Positions 54,737 to 63,089 of a stretch of DNA of 63,089 nt are shown in pieces. The translations under genes and the position numbers were made by a program. Origin of the DNA: Myxococcota bacterium (GTDB lineage Bacteria > Myxococcota > B64-G9); NCBI GenBank assembly GCA_022710975.1, contig JAKLGA010000025.1, positions 1-63,089 on the forward strand. The letters are read 5' to 3'. The notes below the pieces were generated by a model. That model did not search any database and was not told the origin of the DNA. It saw only the letters and a program-made list of their open reading frames with translations. Within the stretch, counting starts at the first letter, position 1, and each line of letters starts with the position of its first letter.

Positions 54737-56615
54737 GCTTATTCTCCCCTTTTTTGTCTATTTCATTTCCCTCTTTAGTTCTCGAACTATTGGGTCGAAA
54801 TAGAACTTCTATGCTCCTCTCCATTGACCTGTTGAATGCCAGCTGCATCTCTATAATCGGTTTCAGTCCCCTTGGATCACAATGCCTGCTTAGGAACCAA
54901 CTCCGAAACGACTGTGCAATTCCTTCGTTCACAATTACATTTCCGAATTCTATCCTTGATACATACTCTATTAGGTATCTGAAAATAGTGATTCCGCCGC
55001 CAGCCGCGACGAATGCCATCAGCTCTTCTGAGTCAACAATATGCCATCCTGCAAATCTAGATCTGTTTTCGTCAAACCATTCACTTTCTTCTTCATTGAG
55101 TCGTTGCTTCACCTCAGATTCTACATATTGCCTGAAGATACCCATATGGAAAATGGGTGGCATCGTATTCACAACACCCAGCAGAAATATTCTTCCTGCG
55201 GTAAGAACGCGTCTACTGGTAGTTTCATTCTCAGGATTCAGGCGTCCCTGCTTCGCCCCCTTCTCTAGGTTGAAGAGGTACTTGATTGACTTCCAAATAG
55301 CCTCTCCCAGCGCACCATGCACATCTTTCTTTATAGCATCAAGATCATATCCAAAAAATGCCCCCGGAGAAAGGCTCTTCAACTTAGCTTGTATGAGTAC
55401 TAGACTATCCCCATTGAAAATTCCGAAATCTGGACTATCTAGACTTTCTGGCTTGCCTTTTCTGCTCAAGTACCTATGCTGACGGAATAGGTGTTCTGGA
55501 TTTATTGTTTTTTTCAAGCAGAAGGCAACGAGTTCTTCAAACCTATTTCCCATTCTCTCGCTAAATTCATTGGTCCAATATGATGGTTGCCCAAGTTTCT
55601 TACAGTGTTCTCTTGCCAGCGCAAGCGTCTGAAACAAAGTCAGACCGTAAGCTGCCATTCTCATGTAGGGATGCGGACCGCAAAGAAAAACACTTTCATT
55701 GAATTTCAACACTGGCGTAGTCGAGAAGAACGCCATAACAAGAGCCTCATTACGATAGTGTTTGTAATCAGAATGTATTTTACTTCTAATGTTTCTGGTT
55801 TCGCAGCTCTTAGTATCAAGAATACTTCTAAGTATTTCAATTAGTTTTGCACTGTTAGATGATTCGCTAAATATCTTTTCAGGGCTAAAGCCGTCGTATT
55901 GTTGTGAGTGAGCCCATAAGGCCAGCATGATTGATGCATACTCTCTTGTGTTACAACCAAATGCCTCTTGGAATAATATGTCATATGCGCTTGCATCCAA
56001 AGAGGCACCAGATACTATATCCTCCAATTCCAGCAGGTATAGAGTGCGTGCAATCTGATGTATGTAATCACCCTGAAGGCTGGTTTGCCCGCAGAGTAGT
56101 CTCAAAGTCAAGAGCGCTCCTTCGCTCTCCTTTTCATGCGGTTGCAGTGTGTTTGGGATTCCCTCGTAAACACCACTGGCTCGATATAATAGCTGTTGAA
56201 CATCATATTCATTGAGGCAAGAAATCTCATGACCTAAAAATTGAGGCAGGGTCTCTCTGTTGAATGCCGCCAGAATTATGGCTCCGTGCTGCCATGCATG
56301 GAAAGCGCTGCTTTTTGGCATGCCATTCATTTCAATGTCAATACGAGCGGATCTAGTCGCTGAAGCGGCTACCGTATGAGGATCGCATGGAAGACTTTCT
56401 ATGTAACTGCTAAAATCCTCGAAAGAAATACGCGGAGAATTGGGTCCAAACCGAATGTTGGATTTCGTTTTTTCTGGAGGCTGTTGATTCGCAGCTCTTA
56501 GTAGACAGCATTTCTTGTGTTTTAAGCCGCTTCCACATGGGCATGGATCGTTGCGTCCGATTTTGATGCGCGAACTCACAACAATACCTGTTCTTCTACC
56601 TTTGGACGGCACCAC
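54729..56615 (-). CDS. SEC-C motif protein with cryptic PD-(D/E)XK nuclease-like core
   Basis: The 628-residue product starts at a GTG; another GTG at about residue 13 is an alternative. A SEC-C zinc motif lies at residues 21-37 (N-D-P-C-P-C-G-S-G then K-K-C-C). The central 300 residues are helical and unknown. Around 355-415 there is F-E360-E-L-V, D396-F-G-I-F, then V-L-I-Q-A-K411-L-K, the order expected of a PD-(D/E)XK nuclease fold with Q-x-K in place of E-x-K. The gene is AT-rich and overlaps the Mrr-like gene. A nuclease-effector pair is inferred; the fold call is mine and not tested. Confidence 0.75.
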   Translation of the reverse strand: MVPSKGRRTGIVVSSRIKIGRNDPCPCGSGLKHKKCCLLRAANQQPPEKTKSNIRFGPNSPRISFEDFSSYIESLPCDPHTVAASATRSARIDIEMNGMPKSSAFHAWQHGAIILAAFNRETLPQFLGHEISCLNEYDVQQLLYRASGVYEGIPNTLQPHEKESEGALLTLRLLCGQTSLQGDYIHQIARTLYLLELEDIVSGASLDASAYDILFQEAFGCNTREYASIMLALWAHSQQYDGFSPEKIFSESSNSAKLIEILRSILDTKSCETRNIRSKIHSDYKHYRNEALVMAFFSTTPVLKFNESVFLCGPHPYMRMAAYGLTLFQTLALAREHCKKLGQPSYWTNEFSERMGNRFEELVAFCLKKTINPEHLFRQHRYLSRKGKPESLDSPDFGIFNGDSLVLIQAKLKSLSPGAFFGYDLDAIKKDVHGALGEAIWKSIKYLFNLEKGAKQGRLNPENETTSRRVLTAGRIFLLGVVNTMPPIFHMGIFRQYVESEVKQRLNEEESEWFDENRSRFAGWHIVDSEELMAFVAAGGGITIFRYLIEYVSRIEFGNVIVNEGIAQSFRSWFLSRHCDPRGLKPIIEMQLAFNRSMERSIEVLFRPNSSRTKEGNEIDKKGENKHG

Positions 56616-56767
56616 CTCGGATCCACCGGAGGCGGGCCGAGGCGGGTCTGGTATGGTTTGCTGGTCCGGATGTCCTCATCCATCTCGTCGCAGATCTCCA
56701 GAATGACTTGCCATGCTCAGGGGGTTTTCCCAAGGTCTCGCGCATGCGGTGACTCCAGCGAATCCCA

Positions 56768-59700
56768 TCAAGTTTGGGTCAGGTAGATCCCCATTTCCTC
56801 CAGATGCACCGCCACGCTGCCCTCGTCCTGCAACGCCTCCGCGGTGATCTCGACCACGTGGAAGCCCTTCATGCGGGCCTTGGCCCTGAGCAGCTTGTCC
56901 TTCCTGGCCCGCTCCGGGTCGCCGTGGAGGGTCCTGCCCATGCCATCGATGAACACCAGCACCTTCTTCTCCGGGTAGGCGAAGTCGGCCACGGTGTAGG
57001 ACCCGTCGTCGAAGATCACCTTGAACTGGGAGGCCGTGGGCGCCGGGAAGTCGTGCCGCTTGCACACGGCCACGAAGTCCGTCTCGGCCTTGCTGTCGTC
57101 CTTCTTGCTGTCGAGCTCGGCCTGGGCCAGCGCGTGCGGGATAGCATGCGGCAGGTCGACGGGCAGCTGCAGCTCGGAGAGCAGGTTCACCGCCGCGTGC
57201 CGGTCCAGGAACTCGTGCGCCATCTGGTTCCGGAAGTGCTTCAGACAGGAGTAGCAGGCCTTGTCGCACTTGGAGGCGCAGTGCTCGAGCGCCTCCCGGG
57301 CCCGCTCCACGATGACCTCCCAGAAGGCGAGGAGCTGCGGCAGGAAGCCTGAGCCGCCGGGCATGGGATCGAACATGACCAGCCACCTGCCCCCGTGCTC
57401 GTCGGCCTCCACGAACCCCTCGATCTCGGTCGTGCCCATGTCCAGCACCTGGCGCGCCCCGATACGCAGCGCCTCCAGGATGTTCAGGGCCGGCGCGTCG
57501 TCCTTGAACGGCCCGAGGTGCAGGGTGTCGGAGGCGTCCTCCACGTGGAGCGCGTACTTCCCGGTGGTGGGCCGGCCGTGGAGCTTCTGGTGGTCCTCGG
57601 CGAACTTCGCCAGCTCCCCCTCGCTGGCGTAGGGCGAGCGGGTCGCGCCGCAGGCCGTGCACAGCGGGAACAGGCTGAAGCCGGGCTCCTTGCTCACCGG
57701 GACCCCGAGGTTCACCAGACGGAAGTCCTGCCGCCGGAGGTACTTGAGGGTGTAGGGCCCGACCTTGCCCTCCTGCCCGCCCGCGTGCCGGGCCAGGGTG
57801 GAGCCCAGCACCCGGAAGCTCGAGCGCCGCCGGTCCTTCTCCCGGTCGTCGATGTCGTCCTGGGGGTGCATCTCCACGTCGGTCAGACGGTAGGAGCCGA
57901 AGGGCACCGGCGCCCGCGCGTGGCCACCCTCGACCTTGGCCTGGCCCTTTTCGAACACCCGGTCGTGCTCCGGGTCGAAGACCATGGCCTTCTGCAGCAC
58001 GGCGGTCAGCGTCTTCTCGTCCCGGGCCTTGACCTTGTAGAACTCGAGCTTCCGCACCCGGAAGACCTTCTTGTTGGCGTAGATGAAGTTCGCCGGGGTG
58101 AGCTCCCGGAGGGCCACGGCGGAGGGCCGGGAGAGCTCCAGGTAGGGCTGCAGGCACTGGGCGGTCACGCTGTCCCGGGCGAGCGCGTAGCCCGGGAAGA
58201 ACCCATCCGAGCCCAGGTAGCTGAGCGCGTAGTTCTCCTGGCGCCGGTCGTCCTGGAGCACCTCGAGTGCGTGCTGGAGCCTGCGGCGCTGGTTCTGCTC
58301 GTCGTCGCTCAGGCTCTCCCCGTGGTCCTCCACCTTGCGCAGCTCGGCCAACTCGCTCCGGAAGGTCTGCACCTGGTCGAACAGCCGGTTCACGTGGGCC
58401 TCGAGGTCCGCCTGGAACTCGGCCACGAAGCGCTCGAGCGCCGGCCGGTCCACGGCCTCCCGCTCCTCGGGCGGCCAGGTCGCCGTGAACGTTCGCTCCA
58501 GCATGGCCACCAGGGCTGGCCCGTGTCTGGCGACCAGGGCCCGCAGGTCCTCGAGCCCGCGGGGCCGGTCGAGGTACCTGACCTTGCTGCCGTCCGGTAC
58601 CCGCTCGGCGAAGTAGGCCGAGACGTGGGCCGGGAAGGCCCTTTCAAGAGCCTTCTTGTCCTCGGGGCCAGCCAACGCCCGGAGCGCGGTCAGGATGGCC
58701 GAGTGGGCGTGCTTGCGGATGAGGGGCTCGTTCCGCAGCGAGAAGGCCGGCACCCGGATCTCGCCGGCGATCATGGCCCGGGGGTCCTCGAAGAAGTAGC
58801 GCCCGTGGGCCCCCGCCTGGCAGTGGGTGAAGACCACGGCGATGCGGTGCCGGCGGCCGGCTCGGCCGGCCCGCTGGGCGTAGTTGGCGGGCGTGGGCGG
58901 GACGTTCCGGAGGAGCACCATCTCCAGCTTGCCGATGTCCACCCCGAGCTCGAGGGTCGGGGTGCACACCAGGCAGTTGTACAGCCCGCCCTTCTCCCGC
59001 TTGAACTCCCGCTCCAGCTTCTGGCGCATGTCCTTGGGCACCTGGGCCGAGTGCTCCCAGGGCTTCAGCGGCACGAACTGGGTGTGGGTGTACTGGTAGA
59101 CGTCGTGGTGGCTCTCGTCCCGGCCCGCCTCCTTGAGCGTCCCCTTGCAACCGTACTCCGGGCAGGCCCCGGTGGGCGTGGTCACGGTCTGGGCCCGCTG
59201 GCAGGCCGGGCAGAAGAGACGCCGGTCGGTGAGCCGCACGCCCAGCTTCTCCACGTTGATCTGCTGGATGCCGCCCGGCACCTTGAGCGCCTGCTGCTTG
59301 CCGTGGTGCTTGTAGGTCAGCGTGGTCCCGACCAGGACCTCCTTCTCCCTCAGCCATTCCCACAGCTCGGTCAGGAACTCATCGCGGGCCTTCTTGTCCG
59401 GCTCGCCGCCCAGGCCCTTCTTGAAGATCACCTGGGCCACGGAGCGGCCGTTCTTGGCCAGCCAGCCCCTGCTGTAACCCTTGCCGTAACCCGTGTCGTC
59501 GCTCCGGATGGGCACGAGTGCCTTGGGCCGGTACTGGTCGTACACCCCCACCAGGCCCTTCCGGACCTCCTCGTCCTTGTCGTTCCACTTGCGGCACAGG
59601 AGCGGGTCCGAGACCACCCCGCGCCGCCTGTGGTTGTCCAGGATGAGCCGGACGACGCGGGCGAGGGCGGCGGGCGCCGCGCCGAGCCGCTTCGACCACT

Positions 59701-62068
59701 CCTCGTAGAAGCGCGGGGCGTCCTCGACGCCGATGCCCTGGGTCAGCACCTCGGCCAGCGCGAGCGTCTCCAGGCTGCCACGGCGCTGGCCGGAGGCGGC
59801 GAACTCCTCCAGCAGGAACCACTTCACCCGGATGAGGTTGTCGTCCTCGTCCCAGGTGCCGGGCTTCAGCACCCCTTGCTGCTTGGCGAGATCCACCACC
59901 CGGCTGGTGAGCTTCTCCAGGCTCCAGATCTTCTCCCGGTCCTCGGCGAGCACCTGGACCAGGAGGTGCCGCAACCGGAACCGCCGGGAGCGCTCCTCCA
60001 TCCAGCCGGCCTGGAAGGCGGCGTCCTGGCGGCTGTCGGTGAAGATGAGGAGCTTCTGCAGCGACTCCTCGTGCATGGCCGAGAGCATGCTCTGGGCAAG
60101 GATGGTCACGTCCGCCACCTCGCTCGAGCGCGCGGGCGTGACGATCTCCTCGTACCCCTTGGCCGAGGTGCCGCAGGCCCTGCACTTCTTCATCTCGCCG
60201 TCGAAGCGCCGCACCCCGACCAGCGTCCCGGCCGTGCGGCACTTGCCGTTCAGGCAGGTGTCCGACTTCGCGTCGTGGAGCGCGCCGCACACCCGGCACA
60301 GGAACGCGTCTTTTCCTTCGCTTGGGCCTTGATCCTCGTCTTCCTCCTCATCGAGGGCCACCAGGTGATCGGTGAGGTACACCAGGGTCTCGTCCGGTCC
60401 GGGCAGATCGTCCCGGCCAGGAACCCGGGTCAGGCTGACCCCGATCGCGCCCTCGCGGACGGGCTGGCCGGCGAACAGTCGGAAGTAGTGCTGGCCGCAC
60501 GAGCGGCAGAGCCACAGCGGCATCACCTTGGCTCCGCCCTCGGCCTGGCCGGCCTCGACGTCGAAGCGCACCTCCGGCTTGCCGTCCTTGTCCAGCGAGC
60601 AGCCCAAGCCCAGGAAGCCCTGCACGAAGTAGTGGAGCCGTGGCCTCAGGATGGGCTCTCCCTCGAGCTGGGCCAGCGCGCCCAGCACGAGGTAGCAGAG
60701 CAGCTCGGCCACCAGGTCCTCGTCTCCGGCGCCGCCCCGGTCGAGGGCCTTCATCCGGGGCAAGGCCTTGGACAGAAGGTCCGGGCTCTTGAACACGTCG
60801 CCGAGGAGCGCCACCAGGCGGTTTCCCAGGAGCAACCGGGCCACGCGCTCCATGGCTTTCGTGCCTGCAGGCGCGGCCCGCCCGCACAGCCGCTCGCAGA
60901 GCGCCAGGAGCGCGGGTCCGAGATCCTCGACCTCGTCCTGGAGCTGGAGCACCCGCGAAGCCTCGAGGAGCTCGGCCAGGAGCTCCCGCGGTTTGGCCGG
61001 GATGGGCGGCAAAAAGGAAGCCTTGCCGGGGTCGGGCAGGCTCTCGCGCTTGTACCGCTCGGTGACCAGCTCGACCTCGACCTCCGGGACGCCGAACAGG
61101 CGGGAGGCGAACTTCCGGGTGGCCGCCGCGGCGTCCACCTTGGACTCGGTCTCCTGGACCGTGGCCGAGGTGCCGACGCAGATCACCTCGTGGGCCTGCT
61201 TCCCGGCCACGTCCCGGAGCCGGCGGATGAGGCAGGCGGTCTCGGAGCCGAGCGCGCCGGTGTAGGTGTGGACCTCGTCCAGCACCAGGAAGCGGAGCGG
61301 CGCGCCGCGGAAGAGGTCGAGATCCTTGTCGCGGAGGAGCAGGTACTCGAGCTGGGAGTAGTTGGTGAGCAGGATGCGGGGCTTCCGCGAGCGGATCTCC
61401 GCGCGGTGGTAGCACTCCTCCCAGGGCAGAGGAACCTTGTCCTCCTTGCCCTCGGCGAGCAGCGTCCGTTCGGCCGGGGTGTAAGCGCGGGGCTCGCTGA
61501 GCTTCCCCTGCTCGGGCGCATCGTCCTCCGGGGTGACGCCGGTGTACCGGCCGAAGGTGACCCGGGTGCCGGCGAGCAAGGGCCGGAGGCGCTTGAGCTG
61601 GTCGTCCACCAGGGCGTTCATGGGGTAGACCAGGACGGCGACCACGCCCTCGGGGGCCTTGTCGTCGCGGAGGCGAAGGCAATGGTCCACGATGGGCAGG
61701 AGGAAGGCCTCGGTCTTGCCCGAGCCGGTGCCGGTGGCCACCACGGTGTGCATGTTGTTCTTGATGGCGCGGAGGGCGAGCTCCTGGTGCTTGTGGACGC
61801 TGGCGAAGGAGAAGACGCTGCGGATGGCCGGGTGCAGGCAGAGGCCGTCCTCGCGGCAGAGCTCGTCCACGGTTGGGCCGGTCTCGAAGGGGCGGGTCAG
61901 ATAGACGTAGGGGCCCTTGGCGATCAGCCGCTCCCCGCCGATGTCGTGCTTCAGGTGCTCCCGCACCTGGGCCGCCATGGAGCGGTCGGCGATGGGGAAC
62001 GTGGTGAGCAGGTAGCGACCGAACTGGTCGATCACCTCGGTGCCGAACTGGACGGGATTCAGAGTCAC
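56768..62068 (-). CDS. Giant DEAD/DEAH helicase with DUF1998 region and Vsr-like C-terminal domain
   Basis: The 1766-residue protein has Walker A T-G-T-G-S-G-K-T at 112-119, D-E-V-H at 264-267, V-G-T-S-A-T and a second motor half with Q-R-A-G-R-A-G-R-R near 1065. Several zinc-ribbon-like cysteine pairs lie between (about 520-640 and 980-1010). Near 1569-1610 is the DUF1998 signature M-P-G-G-S-G followed by C1597, C1601, C1605 and C1608. Residues about 1660-1760 look like a Vsr/PD-(D/E)XK nuclease (D1695-F-A-Y-P-E, then V-F-I-D-G, H1715). Size and domains resemble DruE of Druantia and MrfA. Base composition matches the host better than its neighbours. Confidence 0.88.
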   Translation of the reverse strand: MTLNPVQFGTEVIDQFGRYLLTTFPIADRSMAAQVREHLKHDIGGERLIAKGPYVYLTRPFETGPTVDELCREDGLCLHPAIRSVFSFASVHKHQELALRAIKNNMHTVVATGTGSGKTEAFLLPIVDHCLRLRDDKAPEGVVAVLVYPMNALVDDQLKRLRPLLAGTRVTFGRYTGVTPEDDAPEQGKLSEPRAYTPAERTLLAEGKEDKVPLPWEECYHRAEIRSRKPRILLTNYSQLEYLLLRDKDLDLFRGAPLRFLVLDEVHTYTGALGSETACLIRRLRDVAGKQAHEVICVGTSATVQETESKVDAAAATRKFASRLFGVPEVEVELVTERYKRESLPDPGKASFLPPIPAKPRELLAELLEASRVLQLQDEVEDLGPALLALCERLCGRAAPAGTKAMERVARLLLGNRLVALLGDVFKSPDLLSKALPRMKALDRGGAGDEDLVAELLCYLVLGALAQLEGEPILRPRLHYFVQGFLGLGCSLDKDGKPEVRFDVEAGQAEGGAKVMPLWLCRSCGQHYFRLFAGQPVREGAIGVSLTRVPGRDDLPGPDETLVYLTDHLVALDEEEDEDQGPSEGKDAFLCRVCGALHDAKSDTCLNGKCRTAGTLVGVRRFDGEMKKCRACGTSAKGYEEIVTPARSSEVADVTILAQSMLSAMHEESLQKLLIFTDSRQDAAFQAGWMEERSRRFRLRHLLVQVLAEDREKIWSLEKLTSRVVDLAKQQGVLKPGTWDEDDNLIRVKWFLLEEFAASGQRRGSLETLALAEVLTQGIGVEDAPRFYEEWSKRLGAAPAALARVVRLILDNHRRRGVVSDPLLCRKWNDKDEEVRKGLVGVYDQYRPKALVPIRSDDTGYGKGYSRGWLAKNGRSVAQVIFKKGLGGEPDKKARDEFLTELWEWLREKEVLVGTTLTYKHHGKQQALKVPGGIQQINVEKLGVRLTDRRLFCPACQRAQTVTTPTGACPEYGCKGTLKEAGRDESHHDVYQYTHTQFVPLKPWEHSAQVPKDMRQKLEREFKREKGGLYNCLVCTPTLELGVDIGKLEMVLLRNVPPTPANYAQRAGRAGRRHRIAVVFTHCQAGAHGRYFFEDPRAMIAGEIRVPAFSLRNEPLIRKHAHSAILTALRALAGPEDKKALERAFPAHVSAYFAERVPDGSKVRYLDRPRGLEDLRALVARHGPALVAMLERTFTATWPPEEREAVDRPALERFVAEFQADLEAHVNRLFDQVQTFRSELAELRKVEDHGESLSDDEQNQRRRLQHALEVLQDDRRQENYALSYLGSDGFFPGYALARDSVTAQCLQPYLELSRPSAVALRELTPANFIYANKKVFRVRKLEFYKVKARDEKTLTAVLQKAMVFDPEHDRVFEKGQAKVEGGHARAPVPFGSYRLTDVEMHPQDDIDDREKDRRRSSFRVLGSTLARHAGGQEGKVGPYTLKYLRRQDFRLVNLGVPVSKEPGFSLFPLCTACGATRSPYASEGELAKFAEDHQKLHGRPTTGKYALHVEDASDTLHLGPFKDDAPALNILEALRIGARQVLDMGTTEIEGFVEADEHGGRWLVMFDPMPGGSGFLPQLLAFWEVIVERAREALEHCASKCDKACYSCLKHFRNQMAHEFLDRHAAVNLLSELQLPVDLPHAIPHALAQAELDSKKDDSKAETDFVAVCKRHDFPAPTASQFKVIFDDGSYTVADFAYPEKKVLVFIDGMGRTLHGDPERARKDKLLRAKARMKGFHVVEITAEALQDEGSVAVHLEEMGIYLTQT

Positions 62069-62162
62069 GCATTCATCCTTATAAGAATTCTAATCCTGAC
62101 CATCTAGTCCACCATAACCGCCATCTCCGCCTCACCTGAGCTTCATTCGTAAAATATCTCAG

Positions 62163-62948
62163 CTAATCTAATTCCGCCATTACTGGTAAAGGCAGCTGCA
62201 GCCCAGACAGTTTCTTCACTGTCTCTACATGCTCCCTTAAGGTTCCCATAATTCGTTTATTTACACCCTTCAACGTCGCTCCCCTCCAAATTTCTGACAT
62301 GATCTCTTCGTCTTTAACTAGTTCCTCTGCCTCCTCAGGTCTAACAGGATCAATTGGGTCGCCAGCGCCATGCACAATTGCTCGAAATAGCCAGATGAGA
62401 TTATCCTGTATTCTGACGTCGCTATGCGCCCTAGTAATAACAACATCTCTGAACCATCTAGTGTTAGCTTCGCTCCAGAATGGACTTCTCTTTCTCAGTA
62501 GCATATAGTAGACAGCCATGGCGTCAGGAAATACCAACCCATCCAATCCGCCAGGCCTAAGTAGAAGGTCCTTTGTATACTCAAGCAACCTACCCTCCAA
62601 TACCTTCATTACTTCAAGATAAAGCTCTTTTGACTCATCATCTCGAATTTCCAATGGCTTATGCCATGGGCTAAGTTCTCGATACACAGAACATATATCA
62701 AGTGGAGCCTTCTCGGTTAGTTTCAAAAGTAGTTCTTTTTCTATGCGCCTCAGATCTAAATACTCCCTCCCCGAGAAATGCGCCCATCCTGCGAACTGCC
62801 GAAATATTTTCAAGTAATTATCATTGCGTATTGCGCTCCGGTAATCTCCCATATCTCCCACCAGCAGTAATTCAAAGACATCAAGAGTTTTCTCTGCCTG
62901 CTTAATGCATTCAAATTGCTTTTCCTTCGTACTCAATTGCGACGCCAT
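62163..62948 (-). CDS. AT-rich unknown gene upstream of the giant helicase
   Basis: I use the ATG at 62948 (261 residues), two codons inside a possible TTG start; the ribosome site is weak. The product is helical and charged with no signal or membrane helix and no family I recognise. It ends 94 bases before the helicase start on the same strand, so it could be the first gene of the cluster. The composition is strongly AT-rich compared with the helicase, which argues for a separate origin. Confidence 0.65.
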   Translation of the reverse strand: MASQLSTKEKQFECIKQAEKTLDVFELLLVGDMGDYRSAIRNDNYLKIFRQFAGWAHFSGREYLDLRRIEKELLLKLTEKAPLDICSVYRELSPWHKPLEIRDDESKELYLEVMKVLEGRLLEYTKDLLLRPGGLDGLVFPDAMAVYYMLLRKRSPFWSEANTRWFRDVVITRAHSDVRIQDNLIWLFRAIVHGAGDPIDPVRPEEAEELVKDEEIMSEIWRGATLKGVNKRIMGTLREHVETVKKLSGLQLPLPVMAELD

Positions 62949-63011
62949 TTCCAACAGTCCGTTCCTATTGACCCTTGTTTCTACGGTCTAACTGTGCTTA
63001 ATGCCTGAGGT

Positions 63012-63089
63012 ATGCCAAAACGAGGAACCAAGCAAGAACTCGAGGCTCGCCGGATGCTTGCGGTGCCGATGCTCCGGCGGGGCGAAAGC
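63012..63089 (+). CDS. N-terminal fragment of an IS630-like transposase or wHTH protein
   Basis: The first 26 codons of a gene run off the right edge: M-P-K-R-G-T-K-Q-E-L-E-A-R-R-M-L-A-V-P-M-L-R-R-G-E-S. The E-x-R-R-x-x-A-V-x-M-L-R-x-G-E-S wording is typical of the winged-helix start of IS630-family transposases. It is divergent from the unknown AT-rich gene. Only the fragment is visible, so family and integrity are uncertain. Confidence 0.5.
   Translation, partial: MPKRGTKQELEARRMLAVPMLRRGES

Larger units (their letters stand above)
45200..63089. other. Predicted mosaic defence island
   Basis: From here to the right edge, helicases, nuclease-like proteins, a PLD pair and a toxin-antitoxin system lie together on the minus strand. 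Modules differ visibly in base composition: AT-rich at about 45.2-46.9, 53.7-56.6 and 62.1-63.0 kb, GC-rich between. The left boundary coincides with a gene that seems truncated. No integrase is visible inside the window, so the extent to the right is unknown. Confidence 0.7.

Noticed and set aside
57395-62107. Plus-strand open frame of 1570 codons opposite the giant helicase
   Set aside because: The minus frame has all helicase motifs; this frame is His/Leu/Gly/Val-rich nonsense, typical of antisense third-position GC bias.

Overview
The window reads like a chromosome segment of a high-GC, predatory/social-type Myxococcota or related deltaproteobacterium. This is inferred from several traits: very high GC in most genes, a dense set of secreted lipoproteins, Cys-rich proteins with MopE-type D/C metal-binding motifs, a Ser/Thr kinase with the HRDVSPQN catalytic loop and PEGA domains, SUMF1/FGE-fold proteins, and VIT/vWA and RCC1-like secreted proteins. 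No rRNA, complete tRNA or CRISPR array was seen.

Layout. 0.2-15.4 kb is mainly plus-strand envelope genes: a small lipoprotein, a YkuD-like lipoprotein with a PPC-like tail, a large EGF/MopE/propeller lipoprotein, a beta-rich lipoprotein, a SurA-POTRA fusion, an M3 peptidase and a Cys-repeat lipoprotein. Two minus-strand genes (alpha/beta hydrolase, Tat-dependent DUF362 protein) interrupt them. 15.4-24.6 kb is a minus-strand block with the PEGA kinase, a small unknown, a FecR/VIT/vWA/TPR protein and a short SecA-like ATPase. 24.7-43.6 kb holds a GH9 lipoprotein, two exported unknowns, an MBOAT acyltransferase next to an SGNH-esterase fusion, a FISUMP lipoprotein, a metallophosphoesterase, an RsuA/RluB-type pseudouridine synthase, an RCC1-like protein, a metallo-beta-lactamase-fold lipoprotein, a SUMF1-fold protein, a TetR regulator and two exported unknowns.

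At 43.56-45.2 kb the character changes. A strong bidirectional terminator lies beside a 20-nt block identical in form to a tRNA/tmRNA 3' end. The next gene (PEGA + SUMF1 fold) looks 5'-truncated exactly where base composition drops. From about 45.2 kb to the right edge is a mosaic defence island in which every gene is on the minus strand until an IS630-like start at the last 78 bases. Read 5' to 3', it contains: an unknown AT-rich gene; a 1766-aa DruE/MrfA-type DUF1998 helicase with a Vsr-like C-terminal domain; a SEC-C protein with a cryptic PD-(D/E)XK core; an EVE-like/Mrr-like endonuclease; a translationally coupled trio (unknown 444 aa, double-HKD PLD protein, SNF2 helicase); and an MqsR/MqsA-like toxin-antitoxin pair with a small partner. 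The high-GC helicase/PLD modules alternate with low-GC nuclease and toxin-antitoxin modules, which suggests stepwise assembly. The set shares parts with DISARM (DUF1998 helicase, PLD, SNF2) and Druantia (DruE) but has no DNA methyltransferase. It does not match any named system I can recall with confidence and is the best candidate for an undescribed anti-phage system here.

Limits: all calls come from reading motifs by eye. No homology search, structure prediction or GC calculation was run.
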